A stretch of DNA of 9,705 bases from an uncultured Wenzhouxiangella sp. (GTDB taxonomy: Bacteria; Pseudomonadota; Gammaproteobacteria; Xanthomonadales; Wenzhouxiangellaceae). The notes beneath the pieces are model-generated. The model did no database searches and had not been told where the DNA came from. It saw only the letters and a program-made list of their open reading frames with translations. The stretch covers positions 1-9,705 of the forward strand of contig CALEIM010000059.1 in NCBI GenBank assembly GCA_937876395.1. The letters are read 5' to 3'. This document shows positions 7,005 through 9,705 of the stretch, in pieces (positions within the stretch are counted from its first letter, which is position 1; each line of letters begins with the position of its first letter). Made by a program: the position numbers and the translations under genes.

Positions 7005-8210
7005 TCAGCCCGGGCGGCCATCGGCGCGCGGGCGGATCAGAATCGGCACGTAGAACCACAGGAATACGGCAAAAGCACCCACCCAGGCCAAGGTGCTGGA
7101 GCGAATGCCAAAGTCCCAGGGGATCCAGTTCAGGGCGGTCAGTATACGCAACAGGGCTGAGGCAATGATCAGCCAGTAGGCCATGGAGGCGCCGCGCATC
7201 AGCTCAAGCGGTCGTCCGGTGTGGCCAAGCGACACGCGCGTCATCACACCAATGATCAGAATACCCATGGCACCCGGCCCCAGCGCGTGCAGCCACACGC
7301 TGGGCGCAATCACTCCGGTGCCGACCTGCACTGCCATCAAGGCCAGGCCGAGCGGTATCCAGGCGTAGCCGACGTGCAGAATCCACACCAGCGGATCGGA
7401 GCGCGTTTGCCAACCCGACCAGCCTGTCAGGCGCAAACCGTTGAGCACCGCGGCGACGGCCGCAGTGGGCGCAATCAGCCAGTTCGGTGCACTGGCGAGC
7501 AAAAACACGATCAGGGCAAGAGTCGAGGCAATGGTCAGCATCTCGACCCAGCGCCGCGTGACCACAGCGGCCGGATCGCGACCGTTGCGCAGCAGCCAGT
7601 TGCGCGTGAACGCCGGCGTGATGCGCCCGCCGATCACCACCATCAGCAGGGTAATCAGGCCGATGGTAGCCAGCTCGGCGCTGCGCAGCAGTTCAGTGTC
7701 GCCGGTCGCCAGGCCGGCATGGAACAGGGCGTTGGCCAGCCACAGCACGGTCACGACAAACACCAGCGGCAGATTACGGAAATTGCCCGTACCAATGATG
7801 ATCCAGGCGGCGTACAAGGCCACAACGGCCAGGAAACTCAGATCGATGAAAGCGACCAGCCCGTGGGGCAGAATCGCGGCCATCCACATCGCCACCCGCC
7901 CGGCCAGCCACAGCGCAAACAGTCCACCCAGGCGCCAGCCCGACAGCGGCGCGGCACCCGTCCAGTTGCACATGGCGGTCAGCAAAAAGCCGGCAATCGC
8001 CGCCGGCACCATGCCGAACAGCAGCTCGTGGCTGTGCCACTGCATCGGCGGAAAGTCACCGGCCAGGGGCCAGCCCAAAAGCAAGATCCCCAGCCACCCC
8101 AAAAGCCCCAGCACGGCATAAATCGCCGTGGCCAGGAAAAACGGTCGAAATGAAAAGGCCCACAGCGCGCCGGAAGCTCTGTGACTGCGAGTCAAAACGT
8201 CGGTCGACAT
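7005..8210 (-). CDS. nnrS: NnrS family haem/copper membrane protein
   Basis: The 401-aa protein is very hydrophobic, with roughly 12 predicted membrane spans and no cytoplasmic domain. Family motifs are clear: FSFRPFFL (19-26), WHSHELLFGM (58-67) with the likely haem/copper-ligand histidines, IGGRITPAFTRN (193-204), and HALGPGAMGILIIGVMTRV (308-326) followed by SLGHTGR (327-333). NnrS proteins bind haem and copper and protect against nitric oxide, in Vibrio cholerae by limiting formation of dinitrosyl-iron complexes; they are usual members of NsrR and NnrR regulons. The ATG at 8210 lies inside the end of the DUF454 gene (19-base overlap) and has only a weak Shine-Dalgarno, so translation is probably coupled. 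nsrR follows after 9 bases. Confidence 0.95.
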   Translation of the reverse strand: MSTDVLTRSHRASGALWAFSFRPFFLATAIYAVLGLLGWLGILLLGWPLAGDFPPMQWHSHELLFGMVPAAIAGFLLTAMCNWTGAAPLSGWRLGGLFALWLAGRVAMWMAAILPHGLVAFIDLSFLAVVALYAAWIIIGTGNFRNLPLVFVVTVLWLANALFHAGLATGDTELLRSAELATIGLITLLMVVIGGRITPAFTRNWLLRNGRDPAAVVTRRWVEMLTIASTLALIVFLLASAPNWLIAPTAAVAAVLNGLRLTGWSGWQTRSDPLVWILHVGYAWIPLGLALMAVQVGTGVIAPSVWLHALGPGAMGILIIGVMTRVSLGHTGRPLELMRGASMAYWLIIASALLRILTALNWIPWDFGIRSSTLAWVGAFAVFLWFYVPILIRPRADGRPG

Positions 8211-8632
8211 GATTCAGGCTGTTCCAGAGGATCGGCGACCCGACTGGGCCGGCTCAGAATAAAGGTTGCTACGGCGGTGAAAAATACGCACATAAACACA
8301 AACAGCGCCGTTGGAACCTGCGAAAACCACAACATGATGGCGCTGGCCAGCATCAGCGAGCAGGCCAGCAGCTTGGCCGAAGCCGGCACCACGCCGTGAC
8401 GATGCCAGTTGCGCAGAATCGGGCCATAGCGCGGATGCCGATAAAGCCGAAAACGCAGCCGGGGCGAGGCGCGCGTTCCGGCCCACAGAGCGACCAGCAG
8501 AAACGGCGTCGTCGGCACAATCGGCAACACCGCGCCGGCTGCCGCCAGACCAAGGCTGCAGTAGGTCACGCTCAGCCATATCCAGCGCGGCAGGCCAGAA
8601 ACTTGCATCAATTGAGCAGCCCGACCATTCAT
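8192..8632 (-). CDS. DUF454 (YbaN-type) inner-membrane protein
   Basis: From ATG 8632 the protein has 146 aa. The DUF454 signature is clear: VLPIVPTTPFLLVALW (35-50), the SPRLRFRLYRHPRYGPILRNW block (56-76), and two C-terminal membrane segments at about 86-104 and 107-126. A first membrane segment spans about 17-35. The molecular role of DUF454 is unknown; E. coli YbaN is the named member. It heads a tight unit with nnrS and nsrR, so a link to nitric-oxide stress or haem/redox handling at the membrane is inferred from context only. The start is uncertain: ATGs at 8647, 8632 and 8608 are in frame and none has a Shine-Dalgarno. If the TATAAT at 8639-8644 is the promoter, 8632 would be nearly leaderless and 8608 (138 aa, close to YbaN in length) becomes attractive. 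The frame is open further upstream through the antisense of the tRNA, which is an artefact. Confidence 0.85.
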   Translation of the reverse strand: MNGRAAQLMQVSGLPRWIWLSVTYCSLGLAAAGAVLPIVPTTPFLLVALWAGTRASPRLRFRLYRHPRYGPILRNWHRHGVVPASAKLLACSLMLASAIMLWFSQVPTALFVFMCVFFTAVATFILSRPSRVADPLEQPESCRPTF

Positions 8633-8650
8633 GCTTTTATTATACATCAA
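8628..8650 (-). promoter_or_regulatory. Candidate NsrR operator overlapping a -10 box
   Basis: On the minus strand TTGATGTATAA-T-AAAAGCATGAA fits the 11-1-11 NsrR inverted-repeat consensus (AAGATGYATTT-N-AAATRCATCTT) at 7 of 11 positions in each arm, with the GATGTAT and GCAT cores intact. A perfect TATAAT (8639-8644) lies inside it. A repressor bound there would block RNA polymerase. No good -35 is seen at 16-18 bases. The presence of nsrR in the same operon supports the reading. Confidence 0.42.
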
Positions 8651-8716
8651 AGCAGGCCACTGCCCCACCGGCAACAACGCTCGCACCAAAGCCTGCAACC
8701 GACCGCGGAAAACGGA

Positions 8717-8722
8717 TAAAAT
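8717..8722 (+). promoter_or_regulatory. Candidate -10 box for the tRNA-Thr gene
   Basis: TAAAAT (5 of 6 to consensus) lies 38 bases before the tRNA and is followed by a GC-rich stretch, as is common at stable-RNA promoters under stringent control. The -35 region (near 8694) is poor. Confidence 0.35.
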
Positions 8723-8760
8723 GGCAATTCGGGCCGTCAAGCCCGCCATCACGACCCAGG

Positions 8761-8836
8761 GCCGGCTTAGCTCAGTTGGTAGAGCATCTGATTTGTAATC
8801 AGAGGGTCGGGAGTTCGAATCTCTCAGCCGGCACCA
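8761..8836 (+). tRNA. tRNA-Thr (anticodon TGT)
   Basis: A complete 76-base cloverleaf is visible. The acceptor stem is GCCGGCT paired with AGCCGGC, the D-arm is GCTC/GAGC around AGTTGGTA, the anticodon stem is TCTGA/TCAGA with loop TTTGTAA, and the T-arm is GGGAG/CTCTC around TTCGAAT. It ends in the discriminator A and encoded CCA. The anticodon TGT (8794-8796) reads ACA and probably other ACN threonine codons. It stands alone here instead of in the common tRNA-Tyr-Gly-Thr-tuf cluster. No T-rich terminator follows. Confidence 0.97.
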
Positions 8837-8864
8837 CATGACCTGACACGGGTACGCAATCGGC

Positions 8865-8893
8865 TTGCTTCCCGCCCGGGAATCAGTGACAAT
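8865..8893 (+). promoter_or_regulatory. Candidate sigma-70 promoter of rpmE2
   Basis: TTGCTT (8865-8870) and GACAAT (8888-8893) are separated by 17 bases. Transcription would start near 8900, leaving a leader of about 35 bases with AGGA (8921-8924) before the ATG. The -10 lies inside the dyad at 8885-8910. Confidence 0.45.
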
Positions 8894-8910
8894 ACCCGGC
8901 TATTTTCACT
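8885..8910 (+). promoter_or_regulatory. 26-base dyad over the rpmE2 -10 box, possible operator
   Basis: AGTGACAATA is matched by inverted TATTTTCACT with a single mismatch in ten positions, around the centre CCCGGC, whose inner CCGG also pairs. The position over the -10 box and start site fits a repressor. Type B L31 genes are controlled by the zinc repressor Zur in several bacteria, but this does not resemble the E. coli-type Zur box (TGTTATA arms), so the regulator is unknown. It could instead act as an RNA hairpin in a transcript from upstream. Confidence 0.4.
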
Positions 8911-8933
8911 TGATCGACCCAGGAACAGCGCTC

Positions 8934-9185
8934 ATGAAACCCGAAATTCATCCCGAATACCGCGAAGTGGTGTTCCAGGACCTCTCCAGCGACTTTGCCT
9001 TCAAGACCCGCTCGACCATCCACAGCAAGGAAACCATCAAGTGGGAAGACGGCAACGAGTACCCGCTGGTCAAGGTTGAAGTCTCCAGCAAATCGCACCC
9101 GTTCTACACCGGCAAGCACAAGATCATGGATACCGGCGGCCGCGTCGACCGCTTCAAGCAGCGCTACGGCAAAGGCAAGAAGTAA
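8934..9185 (+). CDS. rpmE2: 50S ribosomal protein L31 type B (zinc-free paralogue)
   Basis: This 83-aa protein of the large ribosomal subunit opens with MKPEIHPEYREVVFQD and contains SSKSHPFYTGKHK (51-63), followed by RVDRFKQRYGKGKK, close to E. coli YkgM. It has no cysteine at all, hence none of the zinc-binding CxxC pairs of the type A L31; type B proteins replace the zinc form when zinc is scarce, although in some bacteria they are the only L31. ATG 8934 is chosen because it gives the family N-terminus and has AGGA 9 bases upstream; a longer reading from TTG 8865 would run through the promoter. The gene appears monocistronic, with a tRNA upstream and hairpins downstream. Confidence 0.95.
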   Translation: MKPEIHPEYREVVFQDLSSDFAFKTRSTIHSKETIKWEDGNEYPLVKVEVSSKSHPFYTGKHKIMDTGGRVDRFKQRYGKGKK

Positions 9186-9195
9186 ACAGATCCAC

Positions 9196-9222
9196 ACTGC
9201 CGGGCGCCCATCCCCCGGCAGT
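9196..9222 (+). terminator. Hairpin after rpmE2, possible terminator
   Basis: ACTGCCGGG pairs perfectly with CCCGGCAGT (9 bp) around a 9-base loop, starting 11 bases after the rpmE2 stop. The stem is GC-rich but followed by TCCCCC rather than a T-run, so intrinsic termination would be weak. Confidence 0.45.
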
Positions 9223-9259
9223 TCCCCCAAGCTCGCCCCCGCCGAATCAAACCTGCCAA

Positions 9260-9283
9260 CGCGGCTCAGCTTTCTGAACCGCG
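9260..9283. repeat. Second hairpin between rpmE2 and the antitoxin gene
   Basis: CGCGGCTCAG and CTGAACCGCG form a 10-bp stem with one C-A mismatch and a CTTT loop. No T-run follows on either strand. It may be an extra transcription barrier or an mRNA-protecting structure. Confidence 0.4.
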
Positions 9284-9300
9284 CCGTTTCCGTGCCTGCG

Positions 9301-9330
9301 TTGCCGGTCGTGGAAATGCCAGCGTATACT
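9301..9330 (+). promoter_or_regulatory. Promoter of the antitoxin gene
   Basis: TTGCCG (9301-9306) and TATACT (9325-9330) are 18 bases apart, close to sigma-70 consensus. The start would be near 9337, with the Shine-Dalgarno AGGTGA (9350-9355) 7 bases before the ATG at 9363. Confidence 0.6.
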
Positions 9331-9362
9331 CTGAAGACTCAGTGGTAACAGGTGATTTGGAC

Positions 9363-9596
9363 ATGGGCAGAGCGTTTTGTGAAATTGAACGAGAAATCCA
9401 CGAACTTGACGCCGAACAGAAGCGAGCCATCTTGCGCACGCTCATTGCCGACTTGGATGCTCCGGCTGATGCCGAGGTCGAAATGGCGTGGCTCAAGGAA
9501 TCTCAGCGACGATATCGAGAGCTCGTCGAAGGGAAGGTAAAGGGGGTTCCAGGGTCGCTGGTATTCGAACGGTTGCATGCGCGCCTTGGGGGATGA
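9363..9596 (+). CDS. Addiction-module antitoxin (Unstab_antitox / TIGR02574 type)
   Basis: The 77-aa acidic protein has the layout of the putative addiction-module component family. An N-terminal helix carries LDAEQKRAILRTLIADLD (15-32), where the family shows LPxxERxxLxxxLLxSLD. It is followed by the short linker APADAEVEMAW (33-43), a charged helix ESQRRYRELVEGKVK (46-60), and the conserved tail GVPGSLVFERLHARL. These small antitoxins neutralise a RelE/ParE-type toxin normally encoded directly downstream. ATG 9363 is preferred over GTG 9342 because it has AGGTGA at 7 bases and a promoter. Its stop overlaps the next ATG as ATGA (9593-9596), the usual coupling in toxin-antitoxin operons, but that downstream frame is broken. 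Confidence 0.85.
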   Translation: MGRAFCEIEREIHELDAEQKRAILRTLIADLDAPADAEVEMAWLKESQRRYRELVEGKVKGVPGSLVFERLHARLGG

Positions 9597-9637
9597 AATA
9601 CGAATTTCAAATCAATTTCTCCCAGCCGATCCACTAG
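9593..9637 (+). pseudogene. Possible stump of a RelE/ParE-type toxin gene
   Basis: An ATG overlapping the antitoxin stop starts MKYEFQ, similar to the MKYxFHPEA opening of ParE-family toxins found after this antitoxin type. The frame then departs from the family and ends at TAG after 14 codons. The similarity is only about six residues, so the call rests mainly on position and the ATGA overlap. Confidence 0.35.
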
Positions 9638-9705
9638 TGTGTCCTTATGAAAAATATCGGGTCCCACTAATTCCTCTCTTAAGGCGAAGAGGGTGACTGC
9701 CCGAT
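9605..9705. other. AT-rich tail at the right edge, possible mobile-element boundary
   Basis: Bases 9601-9660 are 40% GC, far below the rest of the window, and carry no coding frame that I recognise. TAGTGTGTCC (9635-9644) and GGTCCCACTA (9660-9669) form an inverted repeat matching at 8 of 10 positions. The tail begins where the toxin frame stops making sense. No known insertion-sequence end was recognised, and a degraded contig end is also possible. Confidence 0.3.

Noticed and set aside
7221..8153. 310-codon + strand frame opposite nnrS
   Set aside because: Its composition (runs of Q, R, H, P) mirrors the antisense of hydrophobic codons; nnrS on the other strand is certain.
8637..8651. FNR/DNR-type box (TTGAT-N4-ATCAA) before DUF454
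   Set aside because: Only the TTGAT half is present; the other half is AATAA, and it overlaps the -10 where an activator would not normally bind.
8633..8839. N-terminal extension of the DUF454 protein through the tRNA
   Set aside because: The stretch beginning MWCRLRDSNSRPSDYK is the familiar translation of the antisense strand of a tRNA; the tRNA cloverleaf is complete.
8837..8884. Terminator after tRNA-Thr
   Set aside because: CCCGCCCGGG gives only a very short self-complementary core and no T-run, so I see no real terminator.
8865..8933. Upstream start for rpmE2 (TTG at 8865)
   Set aside because: It would translate the promoter and dyad; the family N-terminus MKPEIHPEYR begins at 8934.

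Overview
The window looks like a piece of a high-GC gammaproteobacterial chromosome. The evidence is an E. coli-type TatD, an NsrR with the NsrR cysteine pattern, a YbaN-type DUF454 protein, a zinc-free (type B) ribosomal protein L31 and a tRNA with encoded CCA. A Chromatiales- or Wenzhouxiangella-like host is a guess from gene content, not something the sequence proves. Both ends show breakage: a scrambled junction on the left, and an AT-rich tail that cuts off a toxin-antitoxin pair on the right.

Left edge (1-854, + strand): the 3' part of a cupin-like gene runs into the C-terminal two thirds of a lipoate-protein ligase in another reading frame. This is either a real deletion/fusion or an assembly chimera. 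The ligase stop codon shares the palindrome CTAG with the stop of the convergent korB.

Centre (851-5579, - strand): a tight three-gene redox operon. It reads, in order of transcription, a GltD-like FAD/NAD(P)H oxidoreductase carrying two C-terminal ferredoxin-type cluster motifs, then a fused gamma-alpha 2-oxoacid:ferredoxin oxidoreductase subunit (korA), then the TPP-binding beta subunit (korB). The genes overlap by 25 and 4 bases. The complex probably interconverts a 2-oxoacid (2-oxoglutarate most likely) and its acyl-CoA. The first protein could supply the missing ferredoxin (delta) function and link it to NAD(P)H. tatD lies 111 bases upstream on the same strand.

Nitric-oxide cluster (6531-8632, - strand): a DUF454 membrane protein, nnrS and nsrR form an overlapping or closely spaced operon. 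A perfect TATAAT box sits inside a partial NsrR-like inverted repeat just upstream, suggesting that the NO-sensing repressor controls its own operon. All genes from DUF454 to korB point the same way, so read-through into tatD and the oxidoreductase genes is possible.

Right part (8717-9705, + strand): tRNA-Thr(UGU), then rpmE2 with a candidate promoter covered by a 26-base dyad, two hairpins, and a small addiction-module antitoxin with a good promoter and ribosome-binding site. The expected toxin begins at an ATGA overlap but stops after 14 codons in a roughly 40% GC tail.
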